A stretch of 64,000 nt of DNA from Typhlomys cinereus (Eukaryota > Chordata > Mammalia > Rodentia > Platacanthomyidae): assembly GCA_023101885.1 (NCBI GenBank), contig JALPQD010000246.1, positions 2,897,972 to 2,961,971 of the forward strand, given 5' to 3'. The notes beneath the pieces are model-generated. The model saw only the letters and a list, made by a program, of their open reading frames with translations. It made no database searches and was not told where the DNA came from. The position numbers and the translations under genes were made by a program. Below are positions 21,855-33,745 of this stretch, one piece after another (position 1 is the stretch's first letter; the number at the start of each line of letters is the position of its first letter).

Positions 21855-23312
21855 GTTTTTAATAATTTTTAAATTTTTTTCCAAGTTTTACAAGCATATT
21901 GAGTACTTTTCCCTACCTTCCTCCTTCCCCCTCCTTCTCATTTCCCTTCCTCCTCCTTCATCAACCCATCCCGTCCTCCTGCCTATCCACTTTTACAGGA
22001 ACTTCAGGGTTCCCTCTGGCTTGTCTACTCTTGTGGGGGTTTAGGCCTCTGTGGCATACCATATGGCCCCTCCTCGAGCTGCCCCACTGATAGGGGCATT
22101 CCCCTTCACTCATCCAGCCCTAGTCCCCAAGGTTTCCACTGCAGGTAATCGTCTCTCCTGAGTTCTTCCCTAGTCTATGGGGGCATGTTAGTGTGCCAGT
22201 CTTTATGCAGGTCTAGTAAGGACGTGTCTCATTGCAGTGAGTTCCTGCATGCAGCAGCCCTGCCTGAATGGAGTATCTTCTCCAACGCTGGACCTTCCCA
22301 TCTTTATGCTTCTACAGTCTTATCACCCCCTCTCCTACAAAGTTCCCCAAGCTTTAGGATGAGGAGAGATTAGGTTGGCCTGATTCTGGATGAGCATTGC
22401 AGGGTCTCCAGTGCTCTGCATTATGGCTGACTGTTGTTGTCCACATTAACGCTCTTCTACCGTCCTAGTCTGCACCCTGTCAGGGTGTTGAGATCCTCTA
22501 CCTCTATAGAAGACTTCTCGGCTGAGTGCTGAGTGCTGTTCCAATCTATGGGTATAACAACAGGTATTTATAGAGCAGTTGGATGTACTGTCTTCCTACC
22601 TACAGATTCAGAGGTTGTTCTTCCCTAGTGATCCATTTCCTTCCCTTTTATAGGTTCTTGTGCTAGTTAACAGTAACAGGAATGCATTCCATTCTGACAA
22701 GTGTGTAATGAGTCCAATTGAGGCTATTGGTTGTCTCCTTGATATTCTTCCACTAGTGATCGTTTGCTTTCATGGTGATTTTTATTTCGACTTGCAGATC
22801 TCATGAGTCAATGAGGCCTTTCATTATTCCCCCCCCGTATTCCTTGGTACTGTGTAAGCTATCCATCAAGGAGGAAGCTCTCAAAACAGTTCTAGTTGAT
22901 AGGCAAAATATATTCTGTGATCCATATGTGATGCATCTTCAGTAATGGGGTCTTACTATCAGTTTTTTGGAAGGTAACCATGGGCAATGGCAAAAGCCTA
23001 TAATGGTTAGGGGGTCTTTGAGACCTCTCTGAACAACATTTTATCAGGAAGTCCCACATTTCCTATAACCTCTAGTATTGTTTTGATTGTCACTGGATTC
23101 TAAGTTGACCAATTTAGGGCATTTTTTTGTTTTGTTCTCTTTTCCTCTGTCTAACTTCATAGGAACTGCCCATTCTTGTTTCTTTCTTTAAAAGAAATGG
23201 ATTTTTTTTTTACATATTACCAGCATAGATGGTTCCTATGAAGTTACTTCCCACAATCTTAGGATTTTTTTTTAAGTAACTCTGCCCCTTCTATATCCCA
23301 TCCCCTCATGCT
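21855..23312 (-). mobile_element. L1 3' UTR, long antisense copy
   Basis: On the plus strand the sequence runs from a T-rich end through 'acaagcatattgagtac', a CT-rich block, 'tgtctactcttgtggggg', 'gcagtgagttcctgcatgca', 'gctgagtgctgagtgctgtt' and 'tatcagttttttggaaggta'. The same order recurs at 27.95, 34.5, 44.65 and 56.0 kb, and reversed at 46.5 kb. No ORF2 homology is evident, so the copy is a truncated 3' UTR, about 1.4 kb long. Confidence 0.75.
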
Positions 23313-23365
23313 TGACTACTAAAAAAGAAAAGTGATCAATTTTAATAATGAAAGTGCTGAGTCCT
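23313..23365. repeat. direct repeat, right copy
   Basis: TGACTACTAAAAAAGAAAAG and the following 30 bases match 21531-21580 closely. It marks the 5' boundary of the antisense L1 insertion. Confidence 0.8.
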
Positions 23366-23521
23366 CTTAAGTACAAAAATAAAGGAAAAATAAGGCAGCT
23401 AAGTGAAATAATTTTTTGGCTCACTTTACACACCGATTGTTTGCATATCACCAGAATTCACGTTTCAAATACTAACTTTCTACTTTGGTTGTTTTCTGTT
23501 TGTAAAAGAGAATCCTTGAGA
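23366..23521. other. unassigned sequence
   Basis: Continuation of the pre-insertion locus. Nothing recognised. Confidence 0.5.
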
Positions 23522-23645
23522 CCTAGAAATTTATAAATAATAGAAATTTATTTTGGATCATGATTCTGGAGTCTGGAAAGTCCAAACGTGTTGGGTGTGT
23601 CTGCTCAACTTCATGTGGATAAAGGCAGAAGGGGAGTTGGAGGGG
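23522..23645 (-). mobile_element. MaLR-type LTR fragment (MLT1/MST-like), minus
   Basis: 'tttataaataatagaaattt' followed by 'catgattctggagtctggaa' and 'agtccaaacgtg' is the reversed 3' part of an MLT1/MST-like LTR, in which 'ccagaactgtgagaaataaa' precedes the LTR end. The minus-strand frame of 124 codons crossing it is not a gene. Confidence 0.5.
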
Positions 23646-24574
23646 GCTGGAGCCTGAAGGAACCTGCATTGTGCTAGGGTGAGGAGTGTAATACACCATC
23701 TTTCCACAGGAAGCGCTGTCACAGTGAACCCAGCGGACTCGCATAAGGCAGGCATTGTTCATGAAACACTGGGTTCTGTATTTCAGATGCAGTTGCTTTT
23801 TTTTAGCTTTCAGATTTACATTCAGCTTATCACAAAATCTTCCTTCAGCTGTTGTGACGGATACCATTGCAAAAATGAATGTAATACAAGTGGACAAACA
23901 CTGTATTACTATATATTTCTTGAAATGTGATTTAGATACTTGTACTTGTTAATTTCTAGATCCTCTCCTATAACTCTTATAGATTCAGAAACACAGAACT
24001 GTAGAAATTTCCTGGACCTCCTATTTTTATTTCAAACCAAATGATAGACAGTTGCGAACTTAACAAAAAGCTGTTTAATTCACTTTTCTGTTTAAAATCT
24101 GTACAATTATACACCTGTATAATTGTAATCTACAATTACATAGTTTTCATAGTTACGTTCTTAATACAACATCACTCAATCTAGACAGGTTAAAAGGACA
24201 TTCTGTTCTCATGCAAAATTCAGGCACTGGATTCAAGGATTCTTAACCCATGTGCACATCAAAAGTTTGGTCTTGCATGAATTAATTTCTAAGCTGCATT
24301 TTAAAAATGGTGCTGATGTAAATATCAAACGCATACAAAAGTGAGCAGAGAAATATCATTTTGTGATCAATATTTACCTTATTATAAAGTCAGTGGTTGG
24401 AATGTGGTATTTTTACATGCAGAGTAGAGAGATTCTCTTCTGTTTTTTTATTCCTCTCCTGCATTATTAGAATTGAAGCTGTGAAATGCCTCCTTGCATG
24501 AAATTACCAGGCCAACGTAACTCAGAAAAAGCCAAGCAGCTCTGAAGTGCATTTAAAAAGCTTTGAAAACTTTG
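23646..24574. other. unassigned sequence
   Basis: AT-rich; a short inverted phrase 'acaattatacacctgtataattgt' lies near 24104-24127. No gene or element recognised. Confidence 0.5.
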
Positions 24575-24968
24575 GCAGCTTTATGTCTTGGGAGATGCCA
24601 CAAAGGTTAAGGTACTTGCCACGCCATAAAAAGACTGGAGCTTGGATCCCCCAGATTCCATGTATAATGCCAGGTGACCCTCCTGTAATTTCAGCCCCAG
24701 GTGATGGTGTCTGGAATCCCCAGAACAGGCTGCCTAGACTAGTCCTGTAGGCAAGCCCTAGATTCAATTAGAGACCTAGCCTCTAACCAGTTATGTAGAA
24801 GAGTAATAAAGGTTAATCCGTACTATCACTCCAGGCCTCTACATATTTGTGTACTCACATAGCCATGAACTTCTACACATATGTGTATTCACCCACATGC
24901 AAACATGTGTGTACACATGCATGTATCCCATGTATATAGACACATGATAAGTAAAGAAAAAAAAATAG
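24575..24968 (+). mobile_element. B4-type composite SINE
   Basis: The ID-like head 'gggagatgccacaaaggtta' with 'cttggatcccccagattcca' is followed by 'cctgtaatttcagccccagg' (B1-like), 'gatggtgtctggaatcccca', then a tail with 'catgcaaacatgtgtgtaca' and an A-rich end at 24955-24965. Length about 390 bp. Confidence 0.6.
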
Positions 24969-25557
24969 GAGCTGTCAGCATATCCAAGAAATTGTACTTG
25001 CTATGAAGTAAATATCATTAAATATACTTCCACAGAGAGATTAATAAGATCTGGAATAACATGGTATCACACTCCATTCATAGTCACATAAAAATGATGA
25101 TATTTGAATAGATACTAAATAAGATTCCTTTAAGAGATACTGAACCATTAAACATTATTTACACCATCATGCAAAAGACTGTTTAAAAAGTCAACATTCC
25201 TATTTTGCATATTCTCATTTGGACTTGAAATCAGTGTCCAGAGTTTTGTGGTTAAAATAGTTCATCATTTACAATCTGTGTCTGTCAAGCTTTCTCCATA
25301 TCTCTATTTTTATTCTCTCTCATCTTCTCTGGCTTGTAGTCACTCTACTCAGGAGGACTTAGATTCTTAAATTGTTAACAGTTTCTAACTTCATGGGAAT
25401 GTCTGCAGTTTCTTGTTGTAATTTGCCCCTCTCTTAGAACTCGATATGTAGCTGTGATTCACTATACTTTGGAGAGGAATATGACCTGAAAAACCCCACA
25501 GCCAGCCCAGTATTTAGCTTGCGTACAGTTTATACTTTCTTGTCAACGATACACTCA
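24969..25557. other. unassigned sequence
   Basis: Nothing recognised. Confidence 0.5.
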
Positions 25558-25645
25558 CGTTGAGTTTCCATAACAAAAATTTCACAAACTGGGTGGTCCC
25601 AACAACCAGAATTTAGTACCATAGGCTGTGAAGTCTAACATAAGA
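25558..25645 (-). mobile_element. MLT1-like LTR fragment, minus
   Basis: 'gagtttccataacaaaaatt', 'tcacaaactgggtggtccca' and 'ggctgtgaagtctaac' follow the reversed end of MLT1/MST-type LTRs ('gccataacaaaata', 'aactgggtggctt', 'ctggaagtcc'). Confidence 0.5.
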
Positions 25646-26639
25646 TATTCGTAGAGAAGCCAGGTGTCTTCTATTTTTCCAGATAAACTTCTCTATGGAC
25701 TGTCACATAATGGTCAGTAGAAAGAGACAAAGCAAACCTCCTGAATTCATCTTGGGATTTTTAAGCACACAAATCCCCTTTTTCTAGAGTCATCCTGCTG
25801 TTTGCAGCTTCTTTGAGTTCTAACCTAACAGGCTGAAGGCTTTTGTGACACAAGCATGTCTGCTGTAGTTTTGGTAGATGTGCTTAAAGCGTGAATCTTT
25901 GGAAGATTCCTTATTTTATTAGAAATGGAAGGCTTTTCATCTCTTTTCTTTTCCTTTTTGTTGTTCACAGTGGGTCTTAGGAGGGAGGAGTGGCATTAAA
26001 AATGTTTCCACTCAGCCATCTAAACCAAAGCCTCACAAAGAGATTGAAGTCCAAAGTTCTATACTGTCCCATGGCGGTCACAAAGCAGAGAGCCCCTCAG
26101 TGGGAGTGGTCTCCTTAGCTTGAACATGATCAAATATTTAGAGTGGGCGCTCAGAACAAAAATTATTGGTGCTGCTTCCCTGTCTACCTTTATCTCAGGA
26201 AGTTTGGGGCACGAGGGACAGAATCAGTGACCTTGGCATCAGAAGCAAGACCATAGGAAGAGCTCTGTGGAATCGGCAGTAGAGAACATTTCATTTGTTC
26301 ACAGGGAGACATAGCAAATTCTCTTCCACAGCTTGGTTGCAGATTCAGAAGGTTTGGCTAGATTGGGTCACTCCGTGCCTTGTACAAAATAAGATTTCAC
26401 TGCTCAAAATCCTGAGATCTGATAACACACTTCCGAAATTCTCCTTCTGTTCAAATTTTAAAAATAATATCACAGTGAGAACCCTTGCCAGAGGTTACAA
26501 CACAGTCTGTAGCTGAAAACACTGACTAGCTGTTTGATGTTTCAAAGGGCTGAATTGTATTTTAATGACAAGTTAGTTGTATCTTCTGTGCCAGTTAATT
26601 GATAGACACCTAATACTAACCATAGCAATAAGTGATACC
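25646..26639. other. unassigned sequence
   Basis: Sequence beyond the MLT1-like fragment may still hold diverged LTR sequence to about 25870, but I cannot follow it. A 73-codon plus frame at 26295-26516 is not recognised. Confidence 0.45.
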
Positions 26640-26838
26640 ACTGGGTACATATTGATTATTGTGTCAAACACTGAATATGGATACATTATCATGGTCAATG
26701 ATGTCTCACACAGGAAACCTCCTTTGGAAACTTCCATAAGGAAACTAAGACTCAGAAAGTTAAATACTGCAAATTATAATTCTGTTGCACAGTGCACGGA
26801 GGCAAGACTAAACTCAGGCTATCAGACTTCAAAGTACA
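26640..26838 (-). mobile_element. MIR SINE, minus
   Basis: 'aaggaaactaagactcagaa' (26739) followed by 'agttaaatactgcaaattat', 'ggaggcaagactaaactcag' and 'cagacttcaaag' gives the reversed MIR core and tRNA-like head in order. The 88-codon plus frame crossing it is fortuitous. Confidence 0.65.
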
Positions 26839-27679
26839 TGTGATTTACTACCATGAAAAGAAATGGGAAGGAAGGGAAAGAAGAAAGGAAGTCACACTGA
26901 GCGTAATTATGACCACCATTAAGCATTTTAAGGTATTATGCGAAGTATTGTGGCAGAAGAAAAGAGGCAGTTTGTGTTTGAGCCTAGTCTTGGCAAATGA
27001 GCGAATTTCTATGGAAGTTCCCTTTGTAGCCAGTTGGGTAGTGAGTGTTCTGTGGGATTTCTTGCACTAGAAAAGGAAGTTCATGAACACAAATTTAGCC
27101 CATGGCCCGCAGAAAATTTTGTTGGACCCCAACTCAAATCTGTGCTGGTGAGGGATGTGGTAAGCAGAAGAAACTGACATAGAGAAACTAAACGGCACTG
27201 GGAGGTAAAGTGCTATGGTCCCGCCGTCCTGGCTTCTCTTCCAACTTCTTCTTTCTTTTGTAAAATACCTGAATGAGGGCAGATTAACGAATTGACATTT
27301 TTACCAGTATAGAAAAGACAACAACAGATATGTAACGACTTTGTGAATGCACATGTATCTGTTTTCTATGGACACCATCAAGGCAATAAAACTCATCTTT
27401 ATGATTAAAACTTACCTCACACCATTTGGTGTCATTGATGCTTATCAAGCCTTTTTCTATGTGATATGCACAAGCAGAAATCTGTGTACAACCCACTTTT
27501 TAAGTCAGCATCACTGCATTGTTAATTACAGGCACAGCTCTGTTATTCAGAGTTCTAGTGCTAATTCAGCTTGCAAATCTGAAAGTTGACACTAACTGAA
27601 CAGTTCTCCATGCCCCCTTTCGACAGTGCTAGAAGCTGCCATTCAACTCTTTACTTCTAGGATTTGGAATGTTTTAGAT
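26839..27679. other. unassigned sequence
   Basis: Nothing recognised. Short frames at 26792-27070 (plus) and 27284-27589 (both strands) carry no motif I know. Confidence 0.5.
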
Positions 27680-27845
27680 ACTTGGTTTGGATTTGAATTG
27701 TCCTCACCCACGGATTCATGCAATTGAGCACTTGGTCTCCAGCTGGTGTTGCTGTTAAGGAAGCTGTGGGAAATCTCCCTGGAGGAAACATGTCTTCAGA
27801 GACAGGCAGCCTTGAGGTTAGATGACTTGGCCCCACCTCCTGGAG
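27680..27845 (+). mobile_element. rodent MaLR LTR, 5' half
   Basis: 'gttttagatacttggtttgg', 'attgagcacttggtctccag', 'ctggtgttgctgttaaggaa', 'gccttgaggttagatgactt' and 'ggccccacctcctg' match the first half of rodent MaLR LTRs. The 3' half is replaced by other sequence. Confidence 0.7.
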
Positions 27846-27949
27846 AAACTATACCAGGACTAGAATATAGAACAAAACAACTCTTAAGAGCTCAGTTATG
27901 GCTACATTGAACTCTTTGTTACAACAACCCTGACTTGATCAGAGGCCTG

Positions 27950-28207
27950 GCAGTACCTCTCCCCACCTTCGGGCCCTTACATTCTTGCCGCCCCCTCTTC
28001 TGCAAGGTTCCCTAAACTTTGGGATAGGGGATGATTTTGATGTCTTGTTTAAGGCCGATCACTACACAGTCACTTTTTTCTTTCTACTCTGGCAAGTTGT
28101 GATTCTCTACATTGCATATTTTCCATTGCAAAAGGAGATTTCTTAGTTGAGTGTTGTGTGCTTCTCTGATCTCAGTCAGGGTATAAAGATAAACGAGGCA
28201 GTATGGG
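27950..28207 (-). mobile_element. L1 3' UTR fragment (antisense)
   Basis: 'ttacattcttgccgccccct', 'cttctgcaaggttccctaaa', 'ggtttaaggccgatcac'-type sequence and 'tttcttagttgagtgttgtg' align in order with 22.3-22.55 kb, 34.5-34.75 kb and 56.5-56.65 kb. Truncated at both ends. Confidence 0.65.
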
Positions 28208-31200
28208 AAGAGGTGGGAGCAGTAGGGCACAAAGACATAGGTTCATTGTATTTGAGTACAACAGGGTCAAAGACTTTAAAAAATTAAAAGAATTTAGTTA
28301 TTTGCACTCTTCAAGGACAGGTGGCTGAAACAGGCTTACAGTAGGTAGATGCAGCTACCATCTGAGAGGGTTTAAAGGATTTTGGTCCCTTCTTCAGTTT
28401 TTTATACCTTTTTACTGAAAAGCATATATTCAGTTTGTATTTCTGCGTGAATCTAGAAACCTTCAAAGGCGTCTCGACTAGGAAAACACAAATCAAGTAC
28501 ACTTGTGCTATAGGTAGGCAGAGTATTTCATGGTTGTACATGATCCCAGCTCAGCAAAGTAAACTGGTGATTCATTGGCGTGTGCTCCAGGCCTGGCTTC
28601 TCCTGTGAGGCCGAGCTGTACAACCTTCCTTGGCTTCAGTTGCCCACTCGCAGAACAGTGCTCTGCCATGCTTACCTCAGCTTCATTGGATCTAAAACTT
28701 ACGTAAATCAGACAGCAGGTGTTGTCTGTCAGTCTGTGGCTTCAGAAGATGTATTACACAATCACGGAATCTCCTGTTTCTTCATCCTCTTTTCCATGTG
28801 TCTAACAGAGGAGGGTCCCACCCAGACCTGACTCATCCTGACTTCCTAATTCTAGTCAGTTTCTATCCCAATTCCACGGTGACTGCTTCTGTGTGATGTC
28901 ATTTGCTTCCTGGGAGGCAAGACTTGAACTAGCACCTTGACATCACAGTTGGTGGCTACCTCTCGGTTTAAGATTTCAGAGTCTTTCTTATTTTCTACCT
29001 CTTTAGGGTCCTCTTGGAAGTTGAATTCCTTACTTTTCTCATGGCTGTGTTCTTCTTCTTGACTTAGTCATATTCTTAGTGCTATGATAACATTCGGCCA
29101 TGGCACTTCTTCTTTTCTACCTGGTAGAAATTGTTTCTTGCCATCAGTACAACATTATCATGTACCCATGTCCTATATTTTCTTTCACTAGCATTCTTAT
29201 TTGCACTAAGCTTACTTAAGGTGATTTGCACAAAGCCCCAAAGATGAATTGATTCATTAAGTGCTTTATCAGTGAAAGTGGTATGATCGCTGAGTCAGAT
29301 TATCATGACGCTCCACGGTAGTAAAGTCTCTGAGCTCTTAACCTCTGGTTCAATCTTCTTTCTTCCCCTTTACATTATTTCACTCCCTATCCCATATTAA
29401 CAGTGGGATGAAATTTCTCAGTGAGTTCCAAATGCAATCAGACTCCCATGCAAAGGTTAAAAAATGGCAATGCCCTAAAACATAAACCCTTTAAATTTAA
29501 AAAGATAAAAATAGGATGAGGAAGATAACTGAAGCATTTTAAAAGTGGCAATTACAAAATGTGTTTAAATGAAAACCTTCAAAGTCTTTGACCTATTATC
29601 ATCTTCTTCTATCAATAAATCCCACAGAAATACTTGTATGATTGCCCGGTAATTGTGTATAAGCAAGGAGATTCATTGGACTACTAAGTGACATTGGACC
29701 ATTTTAGTGACAATCAAAAGTAGCAAATGCCCATGCTTTGAGAATAATTTCAATGAAGATATATCTAAAGAAAGGCATAGCCATCGAATAGTATGAAACG
29801 GATCTCCTTCTACATCAATGGGTTAAGTGGTCTATGGGATGATGTGAAATTATTTTAAAACAAGTAGCAGACAATAAATGAAGATACGGTTCCATTTTTA
29901 CTACTGATTTATACCCAAGAATGGGCCTGTGATTTTTTAATTATCCAAATGAATGAAGGTGCTTCATAAATATAAAAGATTTTTAAAATTACTTGTTGGC
30001 TTGATGGTTTGAGAACTTCTTCCACATTTATGAACACGCAGAGATTCTGTCTGCGCCTCTTGAAAATGTCAATAGTGGTCATTGTATAAAGTGTGAAATT
30101 GTGAGACAGAGGTACAGAAGTGGGATTTTTGTTTCCAAAACTCTAGACAAGCCCTTCAATGCAGTTTACTACAATGGAATGCTATACAAAAGAAATTTTG
30201 ACCAGAGAAATATATTCTGCTTTCCTCCTTCCCCCACCTCAGACTCAATTTATGAAGACATACATCGTGGGACAAGTGCACAAAGTATTGGAGAAATGTT
30301 ATTGGGCTTCAATTTGAGTTCTAACTTCAGCTATGTAGACAAAAACTCATAGGAGGAATAATGCATTTGAGTGCTTGGCAGTTGCCTACCGTATGGTCAT
30401 TGGAGCCATGAAGAACATGTAAAATCACCAGATTTATAGCCGCAATGCCTCAGTCCCAAGCTTTGTTTGGCCTCAGGAGATGTGGCACTATCTATACCAG
30501 TTAGAGTCTATCAACATGGATGAACAACCTGGTGAGAAGCCATTTCCATAAAGAGCAGCTGTTTCTCCCAATCTGTCTCTCCTCAAGATGTAGTCACATG
30601 CACATTGGTCTCTCCCCATTGAAGATGGACAAAAGGTGTTCTATAAATATAAAAACTATTTTCAGATGTTGTTTCAAAGCTTGTTATCTTGAACATGATT
30701 TACACTACAGCTAGTCACTGTTTTCCATGGAATGCAATAAAGCCCACCTGTTATTTTTGGCTGGTTTATTTAGACCATCTGCTCCACAAAGAATGAAAAG
30801 CTTAATGGTGGATGGAGAATTGTCTACTCCTCATGTGTCAATAATTTATTTATTCTCTCAGTCCAAGCCTTCGGGTCATTGTGAAACTGTTTATCCATTC
30901 TTCCAACACAAAGGAAAGCCAATGTGTTGGGTTTGGTTTTATGAAAAAGAATCATCACAGGAAATTTTATTTTTGATTCATTCATAATTCCTGTTTTGTA
31001 CTATGTTTTCAAGCCTCTTACTCTCCGTTATTTCTCTGGCAGGCTGAGTATGTGCTGAGGGACATCTTTGTTAATAGCAGGCAAGTCATGTATCCATTCC
31101 CAGTTCAGGTATTTGCATGCAGCCTCACAGTGTCATTCTGAAACAATGATATTGTTCTGACTGTAGATTGGAATTACAGCCAGACACGGATGCTTCTATT

Positions 31201-31815
31201 CATTGGAAAGGATTTCTAGTCACTAATGTGGGACAGGACACTGGATATCAGCTGTTACGTGACTTTTCTACATTACCTGATAGTAATGACATTGTTTTCT
31301 CTAAGATATGCTGTCAATTTCATATCAGTAACAACAGCCAGTGTTTATGGAGTGGTTACTCATTTTACCATGGCTCAAACTGCCATCTTTCTGTGGGCAG
31401 CTGCTAACTGCATTTGTAGCTACTGTACCTGCCATAATTTCCTTTTGTTAAAATTTTTGACTCCCTCCAGGATGGTTTAAGATCACATACATGGAATGAG
31501 AGCTAGTATTTCTTAATGACTACTAATCAAAAGGCATTTATTGTTGACAGCCTGCCAGCACCTGTCCTCTGAGTTCTTGGAGTATATGAGGTCCGAATCA
31601 TGGTTTCTATGCGGTGTCAAATTTTTTTTTCATCCTTTGAGTCCCCAGGTGTCAGATAACAAACACTAAAGACAGAGATGTTCGTGCTTGAAGGAGTTTG
31701 GTACCCAATCTGGACAGTGTATACAGTCAGTATACTCTCTGGCATGGCTGTGTACTTAGGAGTGAAAACTATCTGTGGTGCAGACCCCTTGATAATAGAC
31801 TGCTCCTTCCTTGGC
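28208..31815. other. 3.6 kb repeat-poor segment
   Basis: The longest part of the window without a recognised transposon or microsatellite. Open frames reach only 86 codons (plus 30727-30987) and resemble nothing known. No splice-bounded exon stands out by eye. Unique sequence here could hold a regulatory element, an exon of a non-coding RNA, or just decayed repeats. Confidence 0.5.
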
Positions 31816-31850
31816 TGAAGGAGGTAGCCCCATCATATGAATATATATGA

Positions 31851-31900
<50 letters not shown>

Positions 31901-31902
31901 TA
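31816..31902. repeat. ATATATGA / TG / TA microsatellite
   Basis: GAATATATAT units pass into (TG)n and then a (TA)n run at 31873-31900. The TA run is self-complementary and may extrude a cruciform. Confidence 0.92.
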
Positions 31903-32429
31903 GGAGACCACAAATATTTTAGGTAGCAAATCAAGTCTAGTCTTTCCTGCAAAAAGAGAATTAGATCCACGTGCTGTCAGTCTCTTGAACATGTCTGTGG
32001 GATAAGGAAGACATAATGTGTGCTTTTAACAGAGGGGAGGGATGTTCTTGGGTATAATTTTTTTTTCTGCTTTTGAAAGTTCTGCTTACACAGAACTCCA
32101 TGAAGAATTTAACAGCCCTCTCTGTCTCAGAGATGGAAAGGGCTGGAAAGCTTCTGAGGAGCAGAAAAGATGTGATTTGCTTTGAGTTCTTCTTGGTCTG
32201 AAACTAACACTTGAACTATGTGCAAGAGAATGACCTCTGCGGAGATATTTATAGCACTCTGAAGAAGATGGATGACATGACAATAAATGAGGTGAAAACT
32301 GAGAGCACAGAGCACAGCTCTCCTGACAGCGCTCAAGTAGCAAGCCAGGCAACTCACAACACTGCAGGCGAGGTCAAAGGACAGTGTGCCTCTGCTGAGA
32401 GCCAACCCAGCAAGAGCGCGCATTACAGG
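31903..32429. other. unassigned sequence preceding a tandem repeat
   Basis: A plus frame of 107 codons opens at 32211 and continues into the 63 bp repeat to 32534. Its first 70 residues are hydrophilic, rich in Ser, Thr, Glu and Gln. The opposite strand is also open for 120 codons, so coding potential is doubtful. I recognise no domain. Confidence 0.4.
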
Positions 32430-32650
32430 AGGAAGCTCAACTGGAGCATGCACTGCATGAAAGAAGCTCAACAGGAGAATGCATTGCATGCAAGAAGCTT
32501 AGCTCTAACGAGCACTGCCTGCAGAAAAACTTAATAGGAGAATACATTGCATGCAGGAAGCTTAGCTCTAACATGCACTGCATGCAGAAAAACTCAACAG
32601 GAGAATGCATTGCATGCAGGAAGCTCAGTAAGAACATACATTACACACAG
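32430..32650. repeat. 63 bp tandem repeat made of two ~31 bp half-units
   Basis: Units start at 32430, 32492, 32555 and 32618 (62, 63 and 63 bases; the last is partial and decayed). Each begins AGGAAGCTYAGCT or similar and ends GCATTGCATGC. Each unit splits into two related halves, both containing an AAGCTCAAC-like stretch and a GCAYTGCATGC end. As 63 is a multiple of three, open frames persist on both strands. No protein family recognised. Confidence 0.9.
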
Positions 32651-33154
32651 GAAACAGTTGTCTACCTTTTCAATGTTTTCAAACACATTGGCATCATTAG
32701 CACAAAGCCATTTAAAGGTCTGTAAAATCCCAATAGGAAAATCAATGACCAACAGAGTATAAACTAAGGTCACATAAAAAAGGGTGTGAGGCAGACAGGT
32801 CATTCTCAGACCTCTGCAGTGTGATTCCAATGAGGCATCCAACAGAATATGGTTAAGCAAAATTAAGCACCAGCAGCTATGCTTCTGCTTTGTTTGTGCA
32901 CTAGAATTAAATCCACATTCTCAGGATGCCAAAGAAAAAAATCTAAATTGTGTAATGACATAGAAGCATAGGCCGCTATTACTGCTTTAGGTTCTTTTGT
33001 TATTTCACCACCCAATTCTGTGCTGGAGATATTTGTATCTTTATTCAACAGACAAATAAATTAATCACTGGAAAGTGTAGCAATTGTGGATCCCAAATTT
33101 AATGATTACATTTATACAACTGTGTGTGTGAAGATGAGTCTAGGCCACGAAACT
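32651..33154. other. unassigned sequence
   Basis: Nothing recognised. Confidence 0.5.
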
Positions 33155-33380
33155 AGAGCAAAGACCAAGAGAGGGAGAAAATGTGCTGCTGGGGACAGGG
33201 AAGAAGCCAAAGGTCACACATGACATGAAAGTAGCAAAGACTCTTCTGGAGGTAACAGGGCACAGGCAGACAGGCGGATGATGAAGAAGAGGTGAGGAGG
33301 AAAATGAACAAAATATATTTTATGTGAAAAATGTCATCATGAATCTTAGTGTTGGGTGAGGTTAATAAAACCAGATGAAC
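33155..33380 (+). mobile_element. L1 3' end fragment (sense)
   Basis: 'ggtcacacatgacatgaaag', 'ggaggaaaatgaacaaaata', 'tattttatgtgaaaaatgtc' and 'atcatgaatcttagtg' follow the order of a rodent L1 3' UTR close to its end. Confidence 0.6.
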
Positions 33381-33411
33381 TTGTTCAAGGTCCAAGTTAT
33401 GTTTTTATTCC

Positions 33412-33745
33412 TTTGGAATTTCATACGTGTTCCTCCCCCCATTACTAAGCACTTTTTCCACTATAAATCATCCACTTCCCACCAGTATCTTTCCTACTCA
33501 GCTGTTCCCTTGTATGTGTGTCTCCCTGAGATTCACCTGTGCTTCCCATGCTAACCTGTATCTGATACTCTCTAGAGCATGATAGATTTATCAGTGGTCA
33601 TTCCTCTGAGAAAATTGCTTTCTTTCTGCCCCCTACTCTAGGTTGACCCTCAATGGTCTGTCAGGGAGACCTTCTGTCTCTTATGATTGCGACCATCCAC
33701 AGCGAAATATTGATAGTTAATATCTTGTGCAGGTCTCATGAAAGT
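33412..33745 (-). mobile_element. possible L1 3' UTR fragment (antisense)
   Basis: 'gaaaattgctttctttctgc' with 'cccctactctaggttgaccc' and 'tgtgcaggtctcatga' recall the reversed rodent L1 3' UTR, but this segment has no close partner elsewhere in the window. Confidence 0.35.
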
